A DNA stretch of 34,469 nucleotides from an uncultured Porphyromonadaceae bacterium (GTDB taxonomy: Bacteria; Bacteroidota; Bacteroidia; Bacteroidales; Muribaculaceae), in assembly GCA_902462525.1 (NCBI GenBank), contig CABQCA010000004.1:1-34469 (forward strand), read 5' to 3'. The stretch's first letter is position 1, and each line of letters starts with the position of its first letter. The notes below the pieces were generated by a model. That model was not told where the DNA came from, made no database searches, and was given only the letters and a program-made list of their open reading frames with translations. Positions 14,721 to 22,644 of this stretch are shown here, in pieces. The position numbers were made by a program, and so were the translations under genes.

Positions 14721-17700
14721 ATGAACAAATGTCTATCCCTCATGCTGTCAGCGCTATTGGCTGTCGGCATGTGCGCGCAGGCAGCTACTCCGGGACAACC
14801 CCGTTTTGCCCGGAACAGCGCGCTCAGCAGTACAGAGCTGAAGCGCAGCGCCTCGACAGCCGAGACACGCGATGGTTCCGCTAACCTCCGCAGAATTCCG
14901 ACAGCCGGCAGGAGTGTCTTCGCAGCTCCTGTCTCCGGCATCGCTCCGACGACAGTGAAAGCCGTTGCCAAAGGCCCCATGGCCCGTGTGTCGGCATCGC
15001 TCAATGCCTATGGTGCGGTTATCTTCTCGTCCACTTGGACGGAGAGCACCATGAAACAAAAAATGGGCCTCTACAAACTTCCTGTCGTGGCCGGCGCCGA
15101 ATTCTCACAGTTATTTCAGACGCCTTCTCCGGTTTTCGCATACTATAACGACGGCAAGTACTATGTAATGTATGAGGTGGCCTACGGTTCTTATGTGATG
15201 GGCTACGATCTGTACGTCTACGACACAGCCACAAACGAAAATGTGAATGTTATCGAGTTCGACGACCTGCCTCTTAAGGCTACCGACGTGGCCTGCGATC
15301 CTGTCAGCGGCCGTGTCTACGGCTTTTTCTCGGGCGACTACTACGGCGAAGTCTACCGCTACTGGGGGTATCTTGATGTGAACCGCCGTACTCCCGTCGC
15401 AATTGCCGACATGGACTTCTCGCTGCGGGCAGTCGCCATCGACAAGCACGGTCAGGCCTACGGTATCGACCTTGACGGCGACCTCTACAAGATCGCCAAG
15501 GAAACCGGCACATTCGAGCTTGTCGGCGCCACCGGTTGTCCGTCGCTCCACTACATGAGCTCGGCAGCCTATAATGACAAGGACAACACCATTATCCTCG
15601 CTTACTGCAACGATGAAGGCGCGGGTCTTGTAGAAATCAATCCAGCCACTGCTGCATCGAACATCATTTCCACTTTTGCCAATGAAGAAGAAGTGATAGG
15701 CATGTACATTCCTGTGCAGGCTCCCGACAACGCTCCTGCCGAGCCCACCATGGCTGTGACCTGCAAGGACGGCTCGATGACAGCCGACTTCACCGTCACC
15801 ATGCCCTCGAAGCTCTACAGCGGCGCCGACATGGCCGAAGGCACGACGCTGGGCTATAAGATTTATTCCGACGGAGCCGAAATCGCCGCAGGCGAAGCTG
15901 TCGCCGGCACTTCTTTCGCCCGCTCGATAGCCATAGCCGAAAGCGGCATGCACACCTTCACTGTCACTGCCTCCAACGAAGCCGGCGAGTCGACTGCCGC
16001 AAAAGCAAGCTGCTACATCGGCAAGGGCGTGCCCCAGGCCGTTTCGAATGTCGTGCTCAGCTATGCCGACGGCAGTTTCAAGCTCACATGGGCAGCCGTG
16101 ACTGCCTCTGCCGACGGCGGATACCTCGATCCCGCTCAGGTAGTCTATGATGTTGTCGACAGCGAAGGCAATTCCGTAGCCTCCGGTCTCACCGCATGCG
16201 AGTGGACCAAGGCTCAGGCAATACCCGACGAACTGACTACTTTTGTCTTCGGCGTCGTTGCCCGCTACGATGCCAAGTCGTCGAATGCCGCGATGTCGAA
16301 CGGCGTTACACTCGGACACTACAACGCACCCCTGTCGGTCGACATGAAGAGCAAAGCCAATTTCGATCTCCATACCATTGCCGATGCCAACAAGGACGGC
16401 AAGACATGGCGCTACTCTTCGTCGAAAGGTACTTACTACAGCTATGGCAACGACAATGCCGATGACTGGCTTTTCTCTCCTGCCGTCTACCTCGAAGCCG
16501 GCAAAGCTTACGATTTCAAGGCTGTGGCTCACGCTTACGGCGACAAATATCCTGAAAGAATAGAAATCAGACTCGGCTCGGCCCCCGATGCCGGAGCCAT
16601 GACAACCGTGCTTGTTGAGCCTACGGAACTTCTCAAAGCCGACAAAGTTTTACCCGCCGCCATAGCACCCGCCGAAAGCGGCGAATACTACATCGGCTTC
16701 CATGCCGTGAGCGACGGCGGTCAATGGGATCTCACTCTCGTATCGTACAGTATCAGCGAGCCTTATGGCGCCGATGCACCCGATGCAGTGACCGGTCTTA
16801 AGATTGTGCCCGCTGTCAGCGGCGACCTCAATGCTACTGTTTCGTTCACAGCTTCCGCAAAAACCGTCACCGGGGCCGAATATACCGGCGACATGAAGGT
16901 GACAGTGCTGCGCGACGGCGAAAACATCAAGGAAATGACTGTTGCCGCCGGCTCGGAGAACAGTTTCACTGATAATGTGCCGGAATCCGGCCGCTACACC
17001 TACACTGTCGAGGCTTACAGCGCCGCCGGCAGCAAGGGCCGCAGTGCATCGGCCTCTGCCTTCGTAGGGCCCAACGTGCCCAATCCTCCCGCCGGAGTCA
17101 CTGCAGTCGAGACCGTCGGCAAGGACGGCGAGCTCACACTCACCTGGGAACATCCCGCCACCGATGTCGACGGCAATCCTCTTCTCCCGGCAAACCTCGC
17201 ATACAATGTATTTGTATATGATGCCGAAGCCAAAGACTGGAAGAAACTCAACGACCAGCCTGTGACCGCCCTCACCTACACCTTCACGGCCCAGGCGCCA
17301 ACAGCACCCCAGACCTTTGTTCAGGTAGGCGTGCAGACCTTGAACTGCGGCGTGGCCGGCGAATACCTTGCCGGTGCGGGCCTTGTTCCCGTAGGTCCGG
17401 CCTACACACTGCCTGCCGGCATGAGTTCCATTACCGACATTCAGGAGTACATCGTGGGCATCGACCCGTGGGACGGCTGTGAATTCGGCATGAAGGCCGA
17501 CGGCGACATGAATGCCGTTGTATCGCAGGACGGCGACGGCCAGTTCTTCTACGGCGAACGCGTGGGTTCGAGCACCGAACTCGGCAGCGGAAAAGGCCGC
17601 GGCGACTTCATCTTCGGTAAATTCAGCCTCGAAGGCACCCAGCATCCTGTGTTCACCATGTACACATGGAAAATCACCGACACCGATCAGTCGAAGCTCG

Positions 17701-19307
17701 ACCTCTTCATTGTCAGCGAAGGCGTCACGACTCTTGTCGAGACTATCAGCTATGAGAACGACACCGACGGTCAGTGGGCCCGCAAGACCATCGACCTGTC
17801 GGCATACGCCGGCAAGACCGTGCAGCCCATCATCCGCTACCATTCCAACGGTCTTGTCTACTGCTTCTTCGACAATATCAGAATTGCCGATCTTCCTGAT
17901 TACGACCTCGGGGCCGTCTCTGTTTCGGCTCCCAAGGAAGTTGAACCGGGCGAAGAATTCGATGTCGACGTAGTTGTCGAGAACATCGGCCGCCTCGCCG
18001 CCGGCAAGTTTGATGTCGAACTCAGCGCCAACGGAAAAGTTGTGGCCACTAAGAGTGCCGACGGCATCGAGCCGGGCACCACAGCCACCGTCTCGTTCGC
18101 ACAGTCGCTCAACATGGCTTCGGGCACAAGCGTGGAATACTCCGCTACCGTGGTCTTCAACGGCGACGCCGATCTAAGCAACAACACTACCGCCAAGACT
18201 GCCACGGTAGAGCGTGTGGTTTCGGAACTTCCCTCCGTAAGCAACCTTGCCGGAAGCATCACACCTGCAGGCAACGTCATCACCTGGGATGCCATCACCG
18301 ACGCCGACATTCCCTACGACAGATTCTTCGAATCGTTCGAGAACGCCGAGGCCTTCACCAAGGAATATCCCGGCTGGACATTCGTCGACCGCGACAAACT
18401 GCCTTCCGGCAATCTGGGCAACATCGAGATACCCAACCACAACGGCGAGGTTGATGCTGAATCGTTCATCGTATTCGACGGCAACAATGAAGCCTTCACC
18501 TCCACCACCTACGCCAAGGAATACCGCGCCGCCGACGGCCAGCAGTACCTCGGCTCGATCTACGCGCTCGAAGGCCCGCAGCAGCTCGGCACATGCGACG
18601 ACTGGGCTATCTCGCCCCTGCTCCGCGGCGATGCGCAGACTGTGACCTTCAAGGGCAAGAACGTTTCTATCAACTACAGCGAGTACATTCAGGTGTGGTA
18701 CGCCACCGAAGATACCACCGATCCCGATAAGTTCGTTCAGCTCAAATCGTTCAATAATCTCGGCGCCGACTACCGCGTTGTACGCACCGATGGCTGGGGC
18801 GACTTCGCCTTCACTCTGCCCGAGGGCGCAGTGCGCTTCGCTATCCGCGTGGTATCGGACGACGGCATGATGTTCATGCTCGATGCTGTCGAATATACTG
18901 CCGCCGACGCTGTCAAGGGGCTCGAACTCACCGGCTACAATGTATACTGCAACGGCGAACTCATCACTCCGGCGCCTGTCGCTGTAAATACCTTCACACA
19001 CGCCGATGCCGACAAGAATATCGACAACATCTACCACGTTTCTGCCGTCTATAACCGCGGCGAGTCGGAAGCCAAGTCGGTGACTGTCGCCAAGTCGTCG
19101 GGTATCGACACTCTCGGTAGCGCTCTCAGCATCACAACCGCCGCCGGACGCATCATTGTCACCGGCGCCGCCAACAGTGTTGTTACCATCGCTGCCACCG
19201 ACGGCAAGGTGCTCTACGCAGCTCAAGGCGATGCCAGCGTGAGCGTTGCTCCCGGTCTCTACCTTGTCAATGTCAACGGCACAACCACCAAGGTCGTGGT
19301 CCGCTGA
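14721..19307 (+). CDS. Large secreted multi-domain protein (propeller, Fn3, jelly-roll, CARDB, sorting-type tail)
   Basis: The ATG at 14721 begins MNKCLSLMLSALLAVGMCAQ, a signal peptide; the longer open frame starts before the promoter. The 1528-residue protein has, by inspection: a propeller-like region (about 95-340; YYVMYEVAYGSYV, KHGQAYGIDLDGDLYK); Fn3-like domains (about 340-535 and 686-905); cleaved-adhesin/choice-of-anchor-J jelly rolls (about 534-685, 905-1057 and 1185-1390; DDWLFSPAVYL, FFESFENAEAF, CDDWAISPLL); a CARDB-like domain (about 1058-1165; VEPGEEFDVDVVVENIG). The C-terminal about 70 residues, ending PGLYLVNVNGTTTKVVVR, look like a type IX secretion sorting tail. The build resembles Porphyromonas HagA/gingipain adhesin regions, without any protease seen. 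A surface or secreted adhesin or binding protein is the likely role. Confidence 0.85.
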   Translation: MNKCLSLMLSALLAVGMCAQAATPGQPRFARNSALSSTELKRSASTAETRDGSANLRRIPTAGRSVFAAPVSGIAPTTVKAVAKGPMARVSASLNAYGAVIFSSTWTESTMKQKMGLYKLPVVAGAEFSQLFQTPSPVFAYYNDGKYYVMYEVAYGSYVMGYDLYVYDTATNENVNVIEFDDLPLKATDVACDPVSGRVYGFFSGDYYGEVYRYWGYLDVNRRTPVAIADMDFSLRAVAIDKHGQAYGIDLDGDLYKIAKETGTFELVGATGCPSLHYMSSAAYNDKDNTIILAYCNDEGAGLVEINPATAASNIISTFANEEEVIGMYIPVQAPDNAPAEPTMAVTCKDGSMTADFTVTMPSKLYSGADMAEGTTLGYKIYSDGAEIAAGEAVAGTSFARSIAIAESGMHTFTVTASNEAGESTAAKASCYIGKGVPQAVSNVVLSYADGSFKLTWAAVTASADGGYLDPAQVVYDVVDSEGNSVASGLTACEWTKAQAIPDELTTFVFGVVARYDAKSSNAAMSNGVTLGHYNAPLSVDMKSKANFDLHTIADANKDGKTWRYSSSKGTYYSYGNDNADDWLFSPAVYLEAGKAYDFKAVAHAYGDKYPERIEIRLGSAPDAGAMTTVLVEPTELLKADKVLPAAIAPAESGEYYIGFHAVSDGGQWDLTLVSYSISEPYGADAPDAVTGLKIVPAVSGDLNATVSFTASAKTVTGAEYTGDMKVTVLRDGENIKEMTVAAGSENSFTDNVPESGRYTYTVEAYSAAGSKGRSASASAFVGPNVPNPPAGVTAVETVGKDGELTLTWEHPATDVDGNPLLPANLAYNVFVYDAEAKDWKKLNDQPVTALTYTFTAQAPTAPQTFVQVGVQTLNCGVAGEYLAGAGLVPVGPAYTLPAGMSSITDIQEYIVGIDPWDGCEFGMKADGDMNAVVSQDGDGQFFYGERVGSSTELGSGKGRGDFIFGKFSLEGTQHPVFTMYTWKITDTDQSKLDLFIVSEGVTTLVETISYENDTDGQWARKTIDLSAYAGKTVQPIIRYHSNGLVYCFFDNIRIADLPDYDLGAVSVSAPKEVEPGEEFDVDVVVENIGRLAAGKFDVELSANGKVVATKSADGIEPGTTATVSFAQSLNMASGTSVEYSATVVFNGDADLSNNTTAKTATVERVVSELPSVSNLAGSITPAGNVITWDAITDADIPYDRFFESFENAEAFTKEYPGWTFVDRDKLPSGNLGNIEIPNHNGEVDAESFIVFDGNNEAFTSTTYAKEYRAADGQQYLGSIYALEGPQQLGTCDDWAISPLLRGDAQTVTFKGKNVSINYSEYIQVWYATEDTTDPDKFVQLKSFNNLGADYRVVRTDGWGDFAFTLPEGAVRFAIRVVSDDGMMFMLDAVEYTAADAVKGLELTGYNVYCNGELITPAPVAVNTFTHADADKNIDNIYHVSAVYNRGESEAKSVTVAKSSGIDTLGSALSITTAAGRIIVTGAANSVVTIAATDGKVLYAAQGDASVSVAPGLYLVNVNGTTTKVVVR

Positions 19308-19329
19308 TCTGATAACCATTTTCCCCGTT

Positions 19330-19365
19330 TACCCCGGCGTGTACACCGCGCCGGGGTATTTTTTT
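19330..19365 (+). terminator. Intrinsic terminator of the large secreted protein gene
   Basis: TACCCCGGCG (19330-19339) pairs perfectly with CGCCGGGGTA (19349-19358), followed by seven Ts (19359-19365). It lies 22 bases after the stop. Confidence 0.95.
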
Positions 19366-19444
19366 GCCGTTGCTGCCTGCGGAGGTGTGGCGGGGAAGTG
19401 ATAGTTTTCTGATTGTGATTGCAGAAATATTTCCGTAATAATAG

Positions 19445-19474
19445 TTGCTGTCTGAATTATATTTTGTAACTTTG
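19445..19474 (+). promoter_or_regulatory. Promoter of the cobalamin-riboswitch transcript
   Basis: TTG (19445-19447), 19-base spacer, TAACTTTG (19467-19474). Transcription would begin at about 19480, right at the base of the riboswitch. Confidence 0.8.
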
Positions 19475-19478
19475 CGGT

Positions 19479-19660
19479 CGCATTGGTTCGCGGAGGGTTT
19501 CACATCCCGAGGCGATTAATAGGGAATCAGGTGAGAGGCCTGAACAGACCCGCTACTGTATGTTCCATATAAACCGAGAGGACACGATACGAGTGTCACT
19601 GACCGGAAACGGTCGGGAAGGCAGTCCGCAAGGGGAACGAGTCAGGAGACCTGCCATGCG
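19479..19660 (+). promoter_or_regulatory. Cobalamin (B12) riboswitch
   Basis: The conserved aptamer blocks are in order: GGGAATCAGGTGAGAGGCCT with GAACAGACCCGCTACTGTA (19522-19560), GGGAAGGCAG, and the B12-box-like GAGTCAGGAGACCTGCC (19639-19655). Supporting stems are GACAC/GTGTC (19581-19597) and GACCG-GAAA-CGGTC (19601-19614), and CGCA/TGCG closes the ends (19479-19482 with 19657-19660). Such elements bind adenosyl- or hydroxocobalamin and switch off downstream genes when B12 is plentiful. No terminator hairpin with a T run was found after it, so control may be at translation or through the long leader. The next recognisable gene is the MetE-like one. Confidence 0.93.
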
Positions 19661-19919
19661 AAATAATTTCAATAATCTCGTGGATTAGATTTTGGGATGG
19701 ACATATCGATTTCTGCCACATCTGAAATACTGACGATGCGCATCTTTTCCCGGAAGGGAATGCCGCATGAAGACAGCGCCGGCTTGGGAAAGATGGTGCA
19801 TGTGTTTTATTGTCTGAAGGAATCTTGCGTGGCACTGTTGTCTCATTATCTTTTTCACCTTAACATCTCATGTGATTATGAACTGTACAAGGTGCGAAAA
19901 GGATTTTCCTACTGAACTA
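19661..19919 (+). other. Long leader between riboswitch and MetE-like gene
   Basis: About 260 bases. It has one open frame starting ATG at 19697 (72 codons, MDISISATSEILTMRIFSRK and onward) that runs into the MetE-like gene in another frame. It is not recognised and may be chance, a leader peptide, or a remnant of a deleted gene. A GTG and an ATG in frame with the MetE-like protein (19872, 19878) would add CTRCEKDFPTEL to its N-terminus. No terminator or second promoter is evident. Confidence 0.4.
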
Positions 19920-21014
19920 ATGACAAATATAGACATCGTGGGTAGTTTTCTGCTACCTGAAACTCTGCTGTCGGCCCGGAGACAATACGAGACCGGAGCT
20001 ATAGGCCGACAGCATCTTAGTACAATAGAAGACAAGGCAATTTCCCGTCTTGTCGAAGACCAGATAGGCGTCGGACTCACGGAGGTGACTTCCGGAGAGT
20101 TCCGCCTCAATCAATGGGACAAGGACTTTTGGTTCGGACTCGACGGCATACGTTGTGAAAGGGCTGAAAGCGGACACATCTATCAGCCTCTTGACTCGTT
20201 TACGGACATGATGAGGTTCATAGACCGCATCAGCTATAACCCGGAGCATCCTTTCTTTGCGGACTTTGCCTATCTGCTAAAAGCCGCAGACGGACGTGTG
20301 CGCTGCCGTCAGACGCTTCCTTCTCCGGCAAATCTCTACCTTGAGATCCTCTCCATGACAGACGGGAAGCCCGAACAAGTTTATCCTGATGCCGGCAATC
20401 TTCTTGACGATATAGCAGCAGCCTATAACAAGACGATGCGCCGCTTTTATGAACTCGGTTGCCGCCATATACAGTTCGACGATACGGCCTGCGGTCTTAT
20501 GTGCGATGACAACTGCACCAAACGTATGCTTCAGGGAGGAATGGATCTGATTTCACTGCATGAACAAATAGTGAATCTGTTCAACAACTCTGTCGCCAGA
20601 CTTCCGCCGTACATGGAAATCTCGCTTTATCTTTCAGGGGGAGACACTATTGTGCCTGAATGGGAATTTCTCCGGTATCCCGACAATATCATGCCGAAGG
20701 TGCTTTCGCAAGTCAATGCGGGCAAATTCTATCTGCCTTTTGATGTCGGCAACGACTATCAGCTCGAAGTTCTGCGCCACATTCCCGAAGATAAGGATGT
20801 GGTACTCGGACTTGCCGACGCCCACAGCCCTTTTGCCGAAAACGATTCCGAAATACTTGATGTCGTTGCCAAGGCGTCGAAGTATGTGTCACCGGAGAGA
20901 TTGTCTGTCAGCCCCAGGACCGGATTCAAGCTGACAAGCTACGCGTCGCGCGGGCTTGCCTATGAATATCAGTGGCAGAAGCTCGCACAACTCAGGGAGG
21001 TTCTGGGTTATTGA
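19920..21014 (+). CDS. MetE C-terminal-domain-like protein lacking the zinc ligands
   Basis: Member of the UROD/MetE superfamily, equal to the catalytic C-terminal half of cobalamin-independent methionine synthase and closest in layout to Bacillus YxjG/YxjH. The ATG at 19920 gives MTNIDIVGSFLLPE, the usual start of that group (364 residues). TEVTSGEFRLNQWDKDFWFG and HIQFDDTACGLMCDD match the substrate-pocket blocks. The four positions that hold His, Cys, Glu and Cys as zinc ligands in active homologues are here S235 and Y237 (MEISLYLSGGD), P273 (FYLPFDVGND) and T334 (LSVSPRTGFKL). It probably cannot bind zinc-homocysteine in the known way. It lies under a B12 riboswitch, so it is presumably made when B12 is short. 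GC is lower than in neighbours. Substrate unknown. Confidence 0.8.
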   Translation: MTNIDIVGSFLLPETLLSARRQYETGAIGRQHLSTIEDKAISRLVEDQIGVGLTEVTSGEFRLNQWDKDFWFGLDGIRCERAESGHIYQPLDSFTDMMRFIDRISYNPEHPFFADFAYLLKAADGRVRCRQTLPSPANLYLEILSMTDGKPEQVYPDAGNLLDDIAAAYNKTMRRFYELGCRHIQFDDTACGLMCDDNCTKRMLQGGMDLISLHEQIVNLFNNSVARLPPYMEISLYLSGGDTIVPEWEFLRYPDNIMPKVLSQVNAGKFYLPFDVGNDYQLEVLRHIPEDKDVVLGLADAHSPFAENDSEILDVVAKASKYVSPERLSVSPRTGFKLTSYASRGLAYEYQWQKLAQLREVLGY

Positions 21015-21069
21015 CGGGAAACTATCCGTTCTGCCTATGGCGGCGATAGGAAAATTCCCTGCTTGACAG

Positions 21070-21100
21070 TTTCTCACTTTAGCCGACGGTTCTACTTTTG
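21070..21100 (+). promoter_or_regulatory. Possible second promoter before the micro-protein and ThrE genes
   Basis: TACTTTTG (21093-21100) is a good -7 box; at the right distance there is only TTT (21070-21072) rather than TTG. It may allow the following genes to be expressed apart from the riboswitch transcript. The 21015-21126 spacer has no strong terminator. Confidence 0.4.
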
Positions 21101-21126
21101 CAGCGAAATTAAAAAAGCAGAAGATT

Positions 21127-21327
21127 ATGAACCATCCGATGATTGTTTGGTGCGTAATAGCGGGAGTGCTGTTATGCGCATTTATATTCCGGGCCATTGA
21201 ACGGTACTATACCGGACACCGTAACTGTGGCCACAAGCCAGGACATCTTTTTGAGATAGGCAAGGAAAAAGATATCTTCTACATTCCCGGAGATATCGAC
21301 GAGCAGGATGATTTTGAGGACCTGTAA
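21127..21327 (+). CDS. Single-span membrane micro-protein (66 aa), family not recognised
   Basis: It starts MNHPMIVWCVIAGVLLCAFIF, one membrane segment at about residues 5-22, followed by a basic stretch (RAIERYYTGHR) and an acidic soluble tail ending DIDEQDDFEDL. Topology is probably N-out, C-in by the positive-inside rule. The stop at 21325-21327 is one base before the ATG of the first ThrE-type gene, so coupling with the exporter is likely. It could be a small exporter subunit or unrelated. I do not recognise the family. Confidence 0.65.
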   Translation: MNHPMIVWCVIAGVLLCAFIFRAIERYYTGHRNCGHKPGHLFEIGKEKDIFYIPGDIDEQDDFEDL

Positions 21328-21328
21328 T

Positions 21329-22111
21329 ATGAAGAGTGTGGACAACAACGTCATTCTACGGGAGACTGCCACTTTTCTTGCCGACTATGCCTCGCTCCTT
21401 TCAGGATGCGGAGCCACAAGTATTCGGATAGAGAAGAATACCGGACGTATGGCCAGGTCTTTCGGATTGAGCCTCGACATCATCATAATGCCTGCCCATG
21501 TGTCGGTTTCCGTATGGGAAACCGACCGTACGGATGCGGTTGTTGCTCAACGAAAGACGGAAAATTGCGGCATAAGCTTCAATCTGAATGCCAGGTTGAG
21601 CCGTCTGAGTTGGGAAGTCGCAGACAACCATCTTGATTTATCCATCGCTGCCGAACGGTTTGAGCGAATACGTGAAACAAAGCCCACAGGAAAACTGGAA
21701 GTGCTTGTTCTGACAAGTTTTGCCAATGCTGCGTTTTGTCGGCTGTTCGGCGGGGATTGGATAGCCATGCTGATCGTGTTTGTTTCAACAATAGCAGGGT
21801 ATAGGCTTAAACAAATAATGCTTGAAGAGAAGCGTGATATTCGTTTCACATTCCTTTGTGCCTCCTTCTTCTCGGCTTCACTAAGTGCTTCCGGGCATAT
21901 ATTCAATATAGGTACGACGCCGGAGATAGCGCTTGGAACAAGCGTTCTATATCTGATTCCGGGGGTACCATATATAAATTCGGTCAGCGATATTATATAT
22001 CGGCATTATCTGTGTGCGTTCGGCCGATTTTTAGATGCCATAGTGCTTACGGTCTGCCTCTCCGTCGGACTTTGTGCGGGAATGTTTATTCTCGGGTTAA
22101 AATGGTTTTAG
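21329..22111 (+). CDS. Threonine/serine exporter-type protein, ThrE_1 domain
   Basis: The ATG at 21329 (MKSVDNNVILRETATFLADY) follows the micro-protein stop by one base; an in-frame earlier start would overlap it. The 260-residue product has the soluble N-terminal ThrE_1 part (about 1-125: LSGCGATSIRIEKN, RSFGLSLDIIIMPAHVSVSV), then about five membrane segments. It has the signature LYLIPGVPYINSVSDIIYR near the end. In the Corynebacterium ThrE exporter this and the next domain are one chain; split pairs as here are usual in other bacteria. The transported substrate in this B12-linked setting is unknown. Confidence 0.88.
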   Translation: MKSVDNNVILRETATFLADYASLLSGCGATSIRIEKNTGRMARSFGLSLDIIIMPAHVSVSVWETDRTDAVVAQRKTENCGISFNLNARLSRLSWEVADNHLDLSIAAERFERIRETKPTGKLEVLVLTSFANAAFCRLFGGDWIAMLIVFVSTIAGYRLKQIMLEEKRDIRFTFLCASFFSASLSASGHIFNIGTTPEIALGTSVLYLIPGVPYINSVSDIIYRHYLCAFGRFLDAIVLTVCLSVGLCAGMFILGLKWF

Positions 22112-22118
22112 ATGCCCT

Positions 22119-22613
22119 ATGCTGAATGATATAATTATAAATATTTTTGAAGATGGATTGTTTTCGGCGATAGCCGCCATCGGTTTTTCCAGTATAAGCA
22201 ACACTCCGCGGCGTGCATATCTGACCTGCGCCTTGATTGCCGCTGCGGGCCATGCCATACGTTATGTGCTGACGCTTCCTGAATTCGCGGGCATGCACAT
22301 TGTTCCTGCCAGTACAGTGGCATCGTTTGCCATCGGCTTGCTTGCCGTGCTGTTCGCCTCACGCATAAAATGTCCGGCAGAAGTCTGTTTCTTCCCTGCA
22401 TTGCTGCCAATGATTCCCGGTATGTATGCTTATCGCACGGTAGAAGCCATGTTGTCCTGTCTGTATTATACCAGGGAAGAATTTTTCGGTCACTATTTTT
22501 ATCTGCTGGCATATAATGGGCTTACGTGTTCATTTATAATTTTAGGTATGGTTATCGGCGCCACGATACCTGTATTCCTTTTCAAAAAACTTTCATTTAC
22601 TGCCACACGATAG
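22119..22613 (+). CDS. Threonine/serine exporter-type protein, ThrE_2 domain
   Basis: The 164-residue partner of the ThrE_1 protein, starting seven bases after it. About five membrane segments are visible, with FFPALLPMIPGMYAYRTVEA matching the ThrE_2 loop signature. No soluble domain. It should form the export channel together with the ThrE_1 product. GC is low (24 of 60 bases at 22141-22200, counted by hand). The next gene, a LysR regulator, begins 31 bases downstream. Confidence 0.88.
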   Translation: MLNDIIINIFEDGLFSAIAAIGFSSISNTPRRAYLTCALIAAAGHAIRYVLTLPEFAGMHIVPASTVASFAIGLLAVLFASRIKCPAEVCFFPALLPMIPGMYAYRTVEAMLSCLYYTREEFFGHYFYLLAYNGLTCSFIILGMVIGATIPVFLFKKLSFTATR

Positions 22614-22644
22614 CAAGTTTATCATTTTATCGTTAACTTTGCAT

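Noticed and set aside
15111..16532. Long minus-strand open frame (473 codons) opposite the giant secreted protein
   Set aside because: It mirrors the codon bias of the plus-strand gene, has no recognisable domain or promoter, and the plus strand has a signal peptide and clear domains.
16650..17843. Minus-strand open frame of 397 codons, and another at 18174-19319
   Set aside because: Also shadows of the giant secreted gene: low-complexity Gly/Val/Ala composition and no family resemblance.
19697..19915. 72-codon open frame between the riboswitch and the MetE-like gene
   Set aside because: Not recognised, overlaps the next gene out of frame, no promoter or coding signature. Kept only as part of the leader description.
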